Assembly (NCBI RefSeq): GCF_021462225.1
Contig: NC_061808.1
Span: forward strand, 23,659,119-23,723,118
Origin: Girardinichthys multiradiatus
Taxonomy: Eukaryota; Chordata; Actinopteri; Cyprinodontiformes; Goodeidae
DNA length: 64,000 nt
Direction of reading: 5' to 3'
Shown in pieces: positions 1 through 11,960 of this stretch (its first letter is position 1; each line of letters opens with the position of its first letter). Below the pieces are notes generated by a model. It made no database searches. It saw only the letters and a list, made by a program, of their open reading frames with translations, and was not told the DNA's origin. A program made the translations under genes and the position numbers.

Positions 1-2
1 CG

Positions 3-113
3 AAGGACTTCAAGGATGAATGCTTGAGGAACCTCCAACAGTGTCAAGAAGGATTTGTTGAAAGACTTCATCTGATTAAGTGGTCAGCTCCTTCTGTATA
101 TGGAAAGAAGTAA
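3..113 (+). CDS. possible 3' end of an unrecognised coding exon
   Basis: An open frame enters from the left edge and runs 36 codons to TAA at 111-113 (residues begin KDFKDECLRNLQQ). It is followed by AT-rich sequence with an AATAAA at about 244, which would suit a 3' UTR. No family is recognised, and a chance open frame of this length is common, so this is a weak call that rests only on its position at the edge. Confidence 0.15.
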   Translation, partial: KDFKDECLRNLQQCQEGFVERLHLIKWSAPSVYGKK

Positions 114-750
114 GCTGCAAATAACACTAAAATGAAAACAAAAATGAATTTATTGTGTGTTGTGTCAAAATAAGGTGAGATCTTTCCATGTAATCCATGC
201 AACATTTAGTAACTGCTCACAGTTAACTCCATAAGAGTTACAATAAATATCCTTATATCCTTATGTGTAATCCATGCAATAATTATTAAAACACACAGTT
301 GAAGCAGTGAGGAGTGAAACAAGCATATTCTCATATTCTGGAGCTAAGAGACTGGAGAGGCCTGTGTGGAGCCACATATTATCTGCCACATGTTATCTGT
401 CTTATCTTTTGCAAAAATATAAACAAGTATATCCAAAGAAATGATGTATGATGATTTTATATTCTTTCACGTGTATTGAATAAAATTAGTAGTCTTTGAT
501 TAACAAGTTAAAAGATGTATGTTTGAAATGTGGTTAAGAACTGAGAATTAGAGGAAAAACATTAAGGTTTGACATTCTCAATCGGCTATATATGAAAGAA
601 ATATAACATTAATCATTTGTAAAGCATGAATAAAGAGAATGAAGTGATGGTTTTGCAACGGTGTTTTAACGCGAATGCTGAAAGCTGAAGAATGAAATGT
701 GTAATACTGTGTAAAGTTTAAAACTGAGCAGATTAGGGAAAGAACTGTAG
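114..750. other. non-coding, nothing recognised
   Basis: AT-rich sequence with no long open frame, no inverted-repeat ends and no repeat family that I recognise. It could be 3' flank of whatever ends at 113. Confidence 0.4.
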
Positions 751-751
751 G

Positions 752-1198
752 ATGACAAGGAGTGACAAGAGCCAGCTGCATGCTGACAGCGACGGGAGTA
801 TGCGACTACAGACCAGCGTGGCTATTATTGGCATCTCCAAGGCTGAGAAGCAGAATCAGTGGGTCACAGTGACCATGACTAAAGTATTGAGCAATAATCA
901 AGAAGCTGAGCTGAATAGGTTGCGCAATAACTAAGGAGCTTAATAAGGGCCTGACCGGTGAAGTCATCAAGCGCTATAAAAACAATGCTGAGAGCGGAAA
1001 CGGGCTTGTTTCCTCGCAGCAGAGCAGCGAACAAGTTCGGACGGAGAAAATAAGCTTGAATGGAAAAGGAACAGAGACACAGCCCCACTGATCGACTGCA
1101 TTAAAAAGAGGATCAACCCGTGGGCCCAGAAAGGACTGTGCCTCAAGATTAAGAATCTGATTTCATCTAAAGCCTTTTTATCCAGACAACAGAAGTGA
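752..1198 (+). other. degraded coding-like block, family unknown
   Basis: Three successive open stretches in different frames lie end to end: 752-934, then about 932-1090, then about 1099-1198. Each is rich in Lys, Glu, Asn and Gln and lower in AT than its flanks. This pattern is what a frameshifted ancient coding sequence looks like. I do not recognise the product. It may belong to a retroelement, because a possible LTR-like end and primer-site-like string lie about 550 bp downstream (near 1768). It could also be chance. Confidence 0.25.
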
Positions 1199-1199
1199 A

Positions 1200-2390
1200 C
1201 TTGATCGGTGAACAACTGATTGCTCTAAGTTTCAGGCTTTTGGAAGTCCTGAATCAACCTCATTTATGTCTCCGGGTTTCCTTCAACTCTTCAGCCTCTG
1301 GAAACTACTGTCTTCGGAGACATATAACAACAAAGATCCTGTTTAACATCAAAGCCTGGAGCATCAGTGCCTGTCACTTAAAGGAAGAAAACTGAAGATT
1401 AAGTCATATTCCCTTCAAGAAACCACTCGTTGTTACCAGAAGAATCTTCTCCATCAGGTGCATGGATGAGCCTCCGTCTTCAAAGCCTCTCCAAACCCAC
1501 TAGTTTCAGCATCAGGGAAAGACAGCTTGAGTTGATTGATTCATTTCTATTATTGAAATTATTTTGTGTTGCCGAATTTAAGCTGTTACTGACCCCTGCA
1601 AAAGCGTTACTAATTAAAGAAAGCATATAAAATTCTAGTTAAATCGTGGACATTCAATTATTTGAGTCACCGTATTTTTGGTTTTTCATTGGTGGTAAAA
1701 AGTCTTGTTGCCTGGCTCTAAGATATGTTAGGAGGTTTTTATAGGTTGCCTTAGTCAAGTTTGTTAAAACAGCGCCCTTGGGGCTCGTGCCGAGCCATTA
1801 AAATTAACCTAGCCCATATACCAAGAGCCAGTTGTAAATTAGGGAATGAGCAGCCGTGAACAAAAGTGACTGTCGAAGGTGTGGATGACTGTGAGAGGAT
1901 ACTCGGTCACCCGGACCTCCAGTTGAAGAAGGGCGAGACTTTTGGATGAAGGCTGTCAGAGGCTAGGCGAGTCATTTCCCGACACCAGTTTAAACACAAC
2001 TTTCATTAAACCTGCTTAGTAAGACCTTTCAGGTTTAGGGAAGTCTGGACCCGTTGGATGGAGAGCTGGATTGAGCAATCCCTTTAGACATGGGGAAGTA
2101 GGAGGGAGGTGTTAGCTCATCAGACAACGAAAGTTGATACGATGTACTGGCCATTGTTTTAACAGTAGTAGCATTGTGCCCTCAGCTTATGTTAGTGGTG
2201 TGTGCTTGCCTATAGCTCCTTGAAGACATAACTGCACTGCGTGTTTTGAATTGCGTTATTACATAAGCAGTTTTGCGTTGTAAGGCTGGATGGACAAGTC
2301 TTCCGTTGTTGACATCTTTTACTCAGTTTTGGAATAAAAAGTTTCTGTGCCTCCAGATAATTTATCTCTGTTGTAAAACTACAAAAATGG
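1200..2390. other. non-coding, possible retroelement flank
   Basis: No supported gene. Near 1768-1785 the string AGCGCCCTTGGGGCTCG loosely resembles a tRNA-Lys-type retroviral primer site but lacks the leading TGG and the spacing bases. The rest is unremarkable AT-rich DNA. Confidence 0.3.
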
Positions 2391-2394
2391 CTGA

Positions 2395-2628
2395 ACGGGT
2401 GAGGTGGAACACTCTTTGTCTATGGAGGGGGGTGGGGTGTTAAGTCCCTCAACAGCATTTTAAGAGAAACAAGTTGCTCCCACCTCAGAACAGGGTTAAA
2501 AGAGGGGGCTGTGGGGCTACAATAACAAGAAATTAAGACCAAAGCATTGCAGTTCCACTTTATATAGACCACAACTGAATTATTTAAATGTGAATAGGAA
2601 GAATTTAAAAGCATGATATGTCCCCTTT
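2395..2628 (+). repeat. probable end of a teleost non-autonomous DNA repeat
   Basis: The segment ends in a motif (GCATGATATGTCCCCTTTAA, 2609-2628) that I associate with the end of a dispersed fish repeat, and its interior is purine/T-rich without coding potential. The other end was not found, so the element may be truncated. Family assignment is not possible here. Confidence 0.3.
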
Positions 2629-2629
2629 A

Positions 2630-3799
2630 AGTGTCAAAAAACATCTCTGTATTGAACAAAGCCAAATAAGTTTTGGATCACAAAGCGTTCCACGCTCTGT
2701 ACTGTTTCTTAGTTTTACACTTGAGTTATTGTGCATAAATTTGGGGCAACACTTAGGAAAACATGCTACAGTCATTATCTTAACTGCAAAAAAGAACAAT
2801 ATGAGTCATTAATAAAGCTGGTTATCTAGGACACATCGACCCATTATTCATCAAAGTAAAACTACAAAAACTTACTGAAATTATTAAACTTCAAACAGCT
2901 TTAATACTACTTAAAGCAAAACATGATTATCTACCAGGAAACATTAAAAACTTGGTTAGGGGGTGGAAGGGACCTTATAAATCCAGGAGTCAGGGAGAAT
3001 TCAGAAGTTGTAAGTTCAGAAGCACCAGAAAAAGTTTTTGTGTTTCCGTTTGTGGGTTAAAACCTTGGAGCCATCTGAATGTGGAGGTAAGGAGATGTCA
3101 AACTATTACAGTTTTTGACATTATTCAAAGAAATGTCATTAAAAACATATATGGTATAATTACTATTGATGACTCTAGTACTGATTATAATGAAAATGAT
3201 AAACATTGGGTAAAGGGTAGTTTTGTTATTAATATTACTGATGTTGTTACAATTGTTACAGAACTGATAGCATTTATTGATTTATAGTTTTCATATATGG
3301 CAATAAAAAAAGTTTGGTGTTTATGTATTGTATTATTAAATATCTTATAAATAGAGGATGTTTTATTATTGTATATAGTATGTAATAGAAATCCAAGACA
3401 TAGATCTGTACGTATATGCTGGGACAGAATAGGGTAAATATTAGTATAAGTTTTACTTTAACCCAACCCCACTCTTTTTAAATATGTGTAAAAAATACTT
3501 TGCGTTCTGTTGCAATCGCTCAATGTTAATACTTTCCTATCTTCAATTAAAAAATTCATTCATTCATTCTTTCATTATAGTAAACTGTTCAAACTTGCCT
3601 ATTTTGTCCATAGTTGTAGCCTGTCTTTGTAAAATTGTGAATTTTAATTAGCCACATTGAAAGCTGACTTTAGTTTCCACTAGCCACACCCAAGCCTGCT
3701 TACCATCAGACCAGCAAAATCAATAACTTGCTTAAAAAAACTTTGACAACACGAAGTAAGTTTAAAATTAAAAGAACATACCATGTCCTATTTAACCGG
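2630..3799. other. non-coding, nothing recognised
   Basis: AT-rich DNA. A 111-codon open frame at 2952-3287 has no recognisable domain, and its codon content follows local AT richness, so it is not called as a gene. Confidence 0.4.
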
Positions 3800-4395
3800 T
3801 CAATGTCTTTGGATGGACATTTAAGACTTCTGATAAAAAGTTGCTTTATCATCTGACAATATTTCTAAATTGAGTGCAATGTTATCCAAATCTGAACTGG
3901 AGATGATTATTCATGCTTTTATTTCTCCTCGTTTAGCTTATTGAAATTGTCTTGTTTTAGCAAATCTGCGGTCACTCGTCCCCAGTTGGTCCACAATACT
4001 ACAGCAAGGCTTTTAACAGGAACTAATAGACGGGCACACATCTCATCGATTTTATCCTCAATCTTTACATTGGCTACCTGTCAAATTAAATTGATTTTAA
4101 AATTTTAGTCTTGACCTTTAGAGCTTTTAATGGACATGCCTCCTAATGCATCAGCGAAATGTTGATCCCTTATTCTTCAGGTCGCACTCTTCAGTCCTCT
4201 GGGCAGAACCTCCTGAAGGTCCCGAAGACCCAGTCGGGGCGACCTGTCCTTTCAGACAGAAACCCCCGGGCTGTGTAATGCCTTGCCCCTGTCTCTCCAC
4301 TTGGCCGACTCTGTTGACTCCTTTAAAAAGCAGTTTAAAACACTTTTACTTTGACAAGCTTTTAATTAAATGTTCTACTTTGTTTTATTAGCTTT
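3800..4395 (+). mobile_element. L2/Rex-type LINE relic (3' part of ORF2)
   Basis: Translated piecewise in shifting frames, the stretch matches the end of a LINE reverse-transcriptase ORF. It has an IIHAFISPRLAY-like thumb segment near 3902-3940, a RLLTGTNRRAHI-like piece near 4010, the W(L)PV-like turn near 4075, and the closing ALPLSLHLADSVDSFKKQFKT segment at about 4283-4350. Several frameshifts and stops show that it is dead. The end near 4395 runs into an AT-rich tail. Related LINEs in fish end in just this way. Confidence 0.65.
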
Positions 4396-4431
4396 TCTTA
4401 GTGTCTTTGTTTTATATTAAACCTATAATAA

Positions 4432-4625
4432 TAATAATAGTATAGACTTTATTGATCTCACAATGTAGAAATCATCCTCTGCATTTAACCCATCCCTTGG
4501 GGAGCAGTGGGCTGTCATTGTGCGGCGCCCGGGGAGCATTCAGGGGCAGAGGGTCTTGCTCAGGGAGCCACAGTGGCAGGCTGTAGGATTGGAACCAGGG
4601 AAATTGTGGCCTCTTTTAGAAGGTG
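4432..4625 (+). repeat. dispersed teleost repeat fragment
   Basis: A CTTTATTGATCTCACAATG start, a CCCATCCCTTGGGGAGCAGTG core and a GCGGCGCCCGGGGAGCA block form a motif series that I recognise as a frequent interspersed repeat of fish genomes. The 81- to 93-codon open frames across it are by-products of its GC-rich core. Confidence 0.5.
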
Positions 4626-4659
4626 TGCATTCCATTACATCTGGCATAAAAATGAAAAA

Positions 4660-5260
4660 GACCATGTTAACAGTCTGGGCCGCCTTGCTGCTTCAGGACA
4701 TGGACAACTTGCTGAAAGTGATTTCTTCATTGAAGGAGAATGCCCAGCCATCAGTTCAAGACCTTTTGCATAAACACGTGGATTATTTTAAGGGACAATG
4801 ATCTAAAGTTCAACAGCAAGTCCACCTCTGAATAGCTGAAGCTTTTGGAGAGACTTCATCAAAGTCTGGAGTTAAATCCAATTGAGATGCTGTGGCATAA
4901 CCTTAAACAGGTTTTTCAAGCTGGAAACCCCTCCAGCAGGGCAGAATTAAAGCAGTTCTGCCAAGAAGAATAGGCCAACATTCCTCCACTTATGTATGTA
5001 AAAGCATTTGACAATTATGACAAATGCTTGAGAAAAGTTGTTATTGCCACCTAGAGTGGCACAACTAGATATTAGGTTTAGGGGGTGATTACTTTTTTTT
5101 ACATTGGGCTAGGTTGGTTTGTTTTGGTTTTTTTCCCGTAATGAATGAAATCATTTAAAAACTGCTTTTAGTATTTACTCAGGGTATCTGTGTCTGATAT
5201 TAAGTTGTATTCGATGATCTGAAACATTTAATTGTGACAAAAACAGCTACAACATTCATG
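4660..5260 (+). pseudogene. Tc1-like transposon relic, 3' half of transposase and 3' end
   Basis: The order of motifs is that of a Tc1 transposase 3' half. A QDMDNL segment (about 4695-4715) and a partly kept GNVxPSVQDL-like segment (about 4738-4768) come first. The SPDLNPIE-equivalent (reading SNPIEMLWHN-like across frames, about 4868-4905) follows, then a stretch ending GGTTTAGGGGGTGATTACTT (5074-5093) typical of the 3' non-coding end. Several frameshifts and stop codons break it. The 5' half is missing. Confidence 0.7.
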
Positions 5261-5264
5261 CTAT

Positions 5265-8200
5265 ATTGGTATTTAGAGGCATCACTGGACAAAGCATTCT
5301 GGGGTGACACCAATTTGAAGGCTAAGTTATGAAGTGCATCTTTTGTGAGTGAGATCTACTACTAATCTACTAATCTACTTCTAATGTCTTTTAGATGAGT
5401 CGTTTATTGGACATCCTTATGTTGTTCATGATTGTGCATCTGATCTTATTTCCATGCAATTGTGTTTGATTATTTATTAAAGCTCAAATATTGAGAGGAA
5501 ACGCAAACTTTGAAAAGGTCCACTGTTAAGTGAACAGCAAGAGAGAGTATGTTGGGATTTTAAAGCACTTTGGCACATCTCTTTGGTGTGAAATATATCC
5601 TCATGCTTGTGCCTAGAATGAAGCACTTGCAGCACTCTCACTACAAATCTATCATTTCAGCAGCAGCCCATGGGAAATCCATCCTGTCATTTTCCCCCCC
5701 CTTCTTTCCTTGCAGCCTGAGAGTGTGGGAGGAGTGCAGAGGAACCTTGCATTAATGCCTCTTGCTTTTCAAACGAGAGCCCATCGACTGGGGATATGTG
5801 TTCATTTCATTTGCTTTATATCAAACTCAGAAGGAGGATATGGAGAGTGTGGGGATTAGCAGACAGACACACACTGTAAGGCTGTCTGTCTGACTCTGTT
5901 GACTGTGGGATCCCAGTAGACTCTGTATACACTTGTATGAGGGCAAGGGTGTAGAAACGAGGCAGTGGTAGCCTTTTTTTTAAAAACACACACATAGCTA
6001 TATGCTCATCTGTATGTGGATATATATAAATACTTACTTGTACATCCTGTAATAATGCTTGTATGGCATACATGCTCATGCTCCTAACAGAATAAATCCC
6101 CATAATGTAAGAGGGTGCACAACATCATTGTTATCTTGGTTCACCTGATATTAAAGGGACTAAAAAAGAAGCTTCAGAAACTTTGATTACATCCTACCAA
6201 AACACTGAGTAAAAAAAAATAAGTGTGTGTGGGTAGCTGCAAATTCATTCATAAGACACTGAATATACTGCAAAACATATTAATAAGACACTTGATATTT
6301 TTAGGTTAATGTTTTGGATCCAATCTTCTATTTATTCAGTAATGTTTGTTTTTATTTGTTTGCAAATGCACTTTACACGACAGCTGTGCAGATTTTTTTA
6401 TGCATTATTCAGTACATGTACACTAGTTTCAGGTAATCAGCACAACAAAACAACAAAAACAAAGATAAGTAATGCAAAAAGGAAGACATTATGTAAATAT
6501 ATACGAAAAATATGCTTCACCAAGATATCTTTTCCATCCTGTTCTGGGCTGAATGTACCCTTGTTGTGCATAATAGCTGTTTTCTATTAAAGGGTAAGTG
6601 CAGGATTTTTTAAGTGAGATTTTGTTAGAAAAGTAGAACCAGTTAATATCTTACATTTAGTACAATGCTCTCTTTACATCTTAATTTACTATCAATCTAC
6701 ATCAGCTGGTCCCATAGACTAAAGCGAACAACTATTTCAATCAGGGTCAAGGCCAAAGCAGTCTTCCATCTTCTTAAAATATTCCCAATTTCAACAACAT
6801 CATATCAGTTTATGCAAAGCTATTCTATCAACATTTAAACCTTTATCCCTTTCATTTTAAGGTCATTCACATGTGTAAGTCTTGCATTTGTGTGTGTGAG
6901 GAGCACAGTTGTTATATTATAGATCCATGTGGGTTCAGGTGGCAGTTACTGGCCAGATTTTCCTCTGATATCTGAAGCTGAGCACAGCTGTGATGTGGCA
7001 ATACACTCAGTACAGGGTTCAGCTTGGGCTATTCATACATCACTCTCACAGTTGGGCGATCCTGTCATTTGTAAGGGTGCGCTCCAGTAACTTGCTCGTC
7101 TCCAGAGCCACTCCGCTGCCATGTACGCACTCAGCACACCAACATCAAAATGATGCCTCCAGGACTCTTTGGAGTCAAAAGTGTGACAGTTTTCAGCAGC
7201 GGCTTTTTATATATTTTTATCTCTGTAATTGGGTTTTATTTACGCATTCATCTTTCTTTTGAGCTGTGTGAGCATGTTGTGTTCGGGTGTGATCATTCGA
7301 GTGAGTGTCAGTCCAGTCCGTGATTGTGTGGGTGGGCTTTCAGGGCTGAGATTAAAAGCTTTGGGATGAGAAGTACAACCCCTTCTTTTTTATTTTCTCT
7401 AAGAGATTTATGTGCAATCTTCTGCTGGGGCTCAACAGGACCTGGAAACGAAAGCCAGTAATCTCAACTATTGATTTGGTGCCTGAATCGAAAGGTCAAC
7501 AACCTCTCTACCCACACAGACCTCCCAACATCTGATTAGTACCCCAGATCTTAATTTTCTTTGGAAAAACAATCAGAGCATGTGGACAAGTGAGGTCTAC
7601 TTTCTTTGCCAAATACAGTAAAAGATATTTTTGATACTAGAAAATAGCAACATTATTACAACTATATTTTGCAAAGCAACTCCTTTTCAGATGATCAACT
7701 TTAGGTGGATTGCTGCTCTGCACTGAACTCCCCTCAAAACTCCACATGCCATACATAAAACATTCCTCTCCACTTTGGGTGGCCTGTTAAAGCTGCAAAA
7801 TTCCTACCGCGCTCTGCTTTTCTATGCTGCCTCTGCTTCTACCTGCTTTGAATACTGCCCACATCTCCTCAGCATCCACCTGTAGGCTTCAAGGCAGGGA
7901 TTCCTCAGTACTTCTTACGTACTTAAAACATTTCACCAGGGGTGAGATAATAATTTAAGCAACCCAGTACTGATTATATTTATCCATAAAGCTGTGATAA
8001 GCCTGTTCCAGGTACTGACAAGCTCAAGATATGGTACAACCTGAAGACACTGTCAGTCCATTATGAGGTCAACAACAGAAAAGACCATGCATGCTGATGT
8101 CAGTTTAGAACTACCAGCTAACCTAACATTTATATTTCTGCACTTGGAGAAAACCCACAGATGTATATGGAGTACATGCAAATTCTCTAACCAAAAACGC

Positions 8201-8385
8201 ACGATTTCTCTAACAAAAAGGCCTCACACTTCAGAATTATCATCACAGTTTAAAGGTAAATATTGTGTCTAATTTGTGTCTGTCATTGTCAACTGATTGC
8301 TACTTTGCATCACTGCAATGGTGCAGTTGCATTATTCCACCAGCCTCCAGTGATTTAAAATCTCAGTGATCTAGAAAAAGAAATC
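5265..8385. other. non-coding, nothing recognised
   Basis: About 3.1 kb with only short chance open frames, homopolymer runs and no intact element ends that I could pair. No exon with convincing splice sites was seen. Confidence 0.4.
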
Positions 8386-8389
8386 AGTC

Positions 8390-8910
8390 ACAATAAAGCC
8401 CAATTTGCAGTTCACCTCAAGTTATGCACGGGCCACAGCAAACATTTGCTAGATGTAGCTCTGGTCAGATGAGAGCATGGTTTAAATTTTTGGTTGAGGA
8501 GTAAAAGGCTATAAGTGGTGAAAAATGTACATTGCACATTACCCTGAACACAACATCCCTAAACGGAAGCATGTTGGTAGCAGCATCATGCTGTGGGGAT
8601 GTTTTATTTAGCAGGGATAGGAGAAGTGTCCTGAGCTGCTTAGAAGGATGGAGCTAAATACATATAAACTATTGAAGAAAACCTGTTACCACCTCCAAAA
8701 GACTTGAGACTCTGGTAGAGGTTCACCATCTAGCATGACAACAGCTTTAATCATATAGCCAGATCTACAAAAGACAGGTTTTGATCAAAGCATAATGTTA
8801 GTCAAATTCCTGACCAAACTCCAATTGAGATTCTTTGGCAAAACTAGAACATCTTTTTACTGAGGCTCAGCTTGAGCTATTTTGCAAGGAAGAAAACACT
8901 TATTATTAAC
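8390..8910 (+). pseudogene. Tc1-like transposon relic, middle of transposase
   Basis: Segments in the order expected for a Tc1 transposase are visible: the LWSDE equivalent (CTCTGGTCAGATGAGA, about 8459), the GGSSIMLWGCF equivalent (about 8574-8606) and the RFTI/QQDN equivalent (about 8718-8742). A SPDQTPIEIL-like piece follows near 8810-8835. All are broken by frameshifts. No inverted repeats were found, so this is an old internal fragment. Confidence 0.65.
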
Positions 8911-9134
8911 CAAGACTAAATACAAACGTATGTCACACTACTCAGATTTGTTTTTGTAAAATGTTTTTGAAAGCTTGGCTAAAACATCAGATTTGCAGGG
9001 TTAGTGCTGGTCTTTATGACAGGTACAGTGCTGAACACCTGGACAGATTTGGATTTTTATTCATATTTGAGGCAGATCACCAAACACATTGAATCCAAGT
9101 GGCAAATAAGCAATAGAAAAACTGTTCTGTTTTG

Positions 9135-9665
9135 TTCTTTCCAGTGCTTTTGCCACCCTCAAGGACACGCAGCACTGGGCACCAAGCCATATTGCTCGTA
9201 TCAAGGACCGCCACTGTTGCATGCTGTCAACAATAAATATTTTACAAAAGCTGCCTTTCCCGGATGTATGGCATTGAAAGCCTTACTCTTCAATGAACCA
9301 TCAACGTCATTAATCTCTCCAGGAACGGGGTCTATTCTCAGGCCAAACGTCACACGCTACATGTCTCATGACTCCAGGTTTTATAACATTTTTGTTAAGA
9401 ACAGATGGTTTCTCTTCCTGAGCTCAATTATACACACTTTTAAGGCGGCAGTGTTTTGACAGCAAGTTCTTCAGTTATTGCATAAAGAAAAGAATTCATC
9501 ACAGATGCAGGAATTTGTTTTTGCCATTATCTGGATAGCAGCCATATGAAAGTGGAAAAACATATGGTCACAAGAAGAAAGAAGTCTGTAGAAGACACAG
9601 TAATGTAGCTCAGCAGAAATTTTATGGATCTTGTGCCAAAAAATCATGTCGCCGCCTCTTTCCTG
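9135..9665 (+). repeat. copy A of an inverted pair of dispersed repeats
   Basis: This stretch is similar over about 530 bp to the reverse complement of 30670-31195. The left edge starts near the TTTCCAGTGCTT motif. In both copies the same frame is open over roughly 80-90 codons (here inside the 151-codon frame 9004-9459), sharing the motif GCMALKALLFNEPSTS. The visible length differences in that part (6, 24 and 3 bp) are all multiples of three. I do not recognise the family. Confidence 0.6.
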
Positions 9666-9669
9666 CTTT

Positions 9670-9935
9670 TCAAACTGTTCAAACTAAGGGAATTTGGCTT
9701 ATGAAAACTGGACAATGTTGCTCACCATCTAGATCCTCATCTGAATTTATGTCTGCTTTTTCAATTTCAGATGGTGGAATGTTGGGAGGAGCGGAGAGAT
9801 AAATTGATCCCAGATTTGATGGAAAAGTCCTCTGCTGCTCAGGGGTATCTATCCATCCTGGATAAAGCAGTACTGTTTAACATTCACAAAGCAGCTCATT
9901 CTGAGAACACAAGAGTACAAATAACAGAATGGTTC
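9670..9935. other. unassigned, possible exon-like frame
   Basis: A 61-codon frame (9771-9956) starts right after TTTTTCAATTTCAG, which looks like a splice acceptor. The frame runs into the LTR at 9941 and matches no family known to me. It is left unassigned. Confidence 0.2.
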
Positions 9936-9940
9936 ATTTC

Positions 9941-10440
9941 TGTCAGGACTTGCTAAATGGAGGACCCTGGAATACAGACTAGCAGGCAGCATGACGGTAA
10001 GTGAAAAAAAAGGATTTAATTAACAAAAAACTCTCTTACAAGAAGAGGCAGGAACAAAACAATAAACAAGCAGGCAAAACAGGCATGGCATGATCCAAAT
10101 GCAGACATGAACATGATCCAGAAAACAAGACATGATTTGAAAATTGCTTCCGCCCTGAATAACTGAACAGGTGTGTATTTATGGAGTGTGAACCAGGTGG
10201 AGCAAGGAGACAGATTAGCTTGGAGCAGGTGAACCGAATAAAGATAATTGACAGACAGAACAAAACGTGGCTGGAGCAAAAACAGAGACTCTTGAATACC
10301 AACAAACAGAAACCTGACAAAACATGAACCAGAAGACAAAAAACCAAAGCATGACCACAAAAACAGCAAACAGAAGCACGATTCAAAAACTGTGACCATG
10401 TAAGAAAAAAACAGAAACCAAACAACCCCAAATCATAACA
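9941..10440 (-). mobile_element. solo LTR, 500 bp, with 5-bp target duplication
   Basis: The segment starts with TGTCAGGACTT and ends with ATCATAACA, so it has TG...CA termini. It is flanked on both sides by ATTTC (9936-9940 and 10441-10445), a perfect 5-bp target-site duplication. Read on the minus strand it begins TGTTATGATTTGGGG and carries a T-rich U3, a TATA-like stretch (CATAAATACAC) and an ATTAAA near the end. A longer relative lies at 34832-35803. No internal region is present, so it is a solo LTR left by LTR-LTR recombination. The 127- and 155-codon minus-strand frames inside it are not genes. Confidence 0.85.
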
Positions 10441-10445
10441 ATTTC

Positions 10446-11370
10446 TGTCCCTACAAGGTACCACAAACACACCTCTATCAGAAAGAAAATCCACCACATG
10501 CATGAAGGCCTAAGGCGTCAATTTGTGTCCCCAAGCCTAGACCAAGAAACAACTGGGTGCTTTCCTAATTGGCAATCAATTCACACATGCAGAAGTCTTT
10601 GAAAATATCGTCTTTTCTCCAGCTTTTCTTTTTGTGTCAGTTTTGATGGAAACCCCACTGTGGAATAGTGAAGGGTTATAAAAATTCACCCATGAACACC
10701 AAGCCTTTTGACATAAACAAGCCTGTTTTGCCATCTCAATTTGAGATATACCTCTGCATTTTGAGCATATCAAGATTACCATGTGGAATTTTTGCATCAA
10801 TGCATTGAATCACAAATGAGTGAAGGCTGCCAAAAGTTTGATTACCACAAATTCCAACCATATATTTTATAAGCCTTTCCTAATCAGTTAATGTGTATTT
10901 TCCTTTAGGGATACATGACATTTGAGGTAAACTCTCAAAAATACACACATACCTCACCCACTCATGTATAAAAGGTGCTAAAGAGGAACTTAGTCAGCCA
11001 CACATATGGAGAGGAGTTGGGAACCCCAGAAGGAAGGCTTAGTAGCAGTATGCCACTTCTGCACTGAACCCAGACAGGTATTGACGCTTATGGGACCTGC
11101 TACCTGCATAATCTCCCCTAAAGCTCTCGACACGTTCGTCTGTTTACTTTTCCATTTGCCTGGTTATTCTTCCACACAGGTACCTTAATAAAATGACTCT
11201 CTGCAGCCTCTTGACAAATATGCTTTTGACAAGGATGGGGGCATTTTATTTTGGGTGATATGGAGAGAAGAAATTAGTTTAGTTTAATAATTTATTTCCA
11301 TTAGTCATCTTCCACAAGGTTTAAGAGTGTGTTCATTCTTACATGAGAAAACCAGAATTTAAGCATCTAC
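10446..11370. other. non-coding, nothing recognised
   Basis: No gene supported. A TATA-like TGTATAAAAGG at about 10969 is followed by a short open frame (11006-11188), but there is no recognisable product and no downstream exon. Confidence 0.35.
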
Positions 11371-11374
11371 ACTA

Positions 11375-11960
11375 ATTCATCACAAAGGTATTTAAGAAGG
11401 TTGAGGTCAGGTCAGAACTCTGTACAGGTCAGTCAACTTTCTCAACGAACCTTGTTCACCTGCAGCCATGGAAGCGATTGTAACGCCAGAATTCAAGTCA
11501 AGTTTCTCCACACCAAACTCTATGATTGTAACATTGATTTGGTGTGACCCAATACCTTTGGCAATGTAGTGTAACTTTCTTCAGCATTGATGGGAGAGCT
11601 GCCCAAAGTTGGATGGGCAATTCTGGAAGAAAAACAGTTAAAGGCTGCAAAAGTCCTCAGAAAGGGTTGGAAGTTCACCTTCCAGCAGGACAGTATATGT
11701 CAACCAACTAAGCAAAAACCAAGTTGGTAGAGATGTACTCCAAAAGATTTACAAACTTAAATTTCAGGTAAAAGTGGTGTGTAGGATTCAGTCAGGATGA
11801 CTCAAGAAAAATGCACACCATGCTTTTTGGATTTTTAAATGGAGAAATGTGAAAACAATGTAAACACTCTCATCCTTTTCACAATTATACACTACTTTGT
11901 GATGGTCTGTTTCATAAAGTCCTCTCCCCAAAAAAAATAAAAAATAAAAATAAATCAATT
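11375..11960 (+). pseudogene. Tc1-like transposon relic, heavily rearranged
   Basis: Pieces of a Tc1 element occur out of their normal full-length context. A GGTTGAGGTCAGG...CAGTCAA block (about 11400-11437) and a TTCTCCACACCAAACTC block (11503-11519) are visible. A GGAAGAAAAACAGTTAAAGGCTGCAAA block follows (about 11625-11651), with TTCACCTTCCAGCAGGACA (11676-11694) matching the catalytic QQD region. The closing part (about 11770-11960) resembles a Tc1 terminal inverted repeat. Large internal deletions and stops make it inactive. Confidence 0.55.

Noticed and set aside
1768..1785. Primer-binding site of a foamy-like retrovirus
   Set aside because: The match to a tRNA-Lys-type site lacks the leading TGG and two internal bases. 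No clear LTR end and no recognisable gene follow. Kept only as a low-interest observation.
2952..3287. 111-codon plus-strand open frame
   Set aside because: Low-complexity, Ile/Asn/Asp-rich second half follows local AT content. No domain, no splice sites and no upstream signal.
10016..10503. 127- and 155-codon minus-strand frames rich in Phe, Cys and Leu
   Set aside because: They lie within a solo LTR. The hydrophobic composition is due to T-rich U3 sequence.
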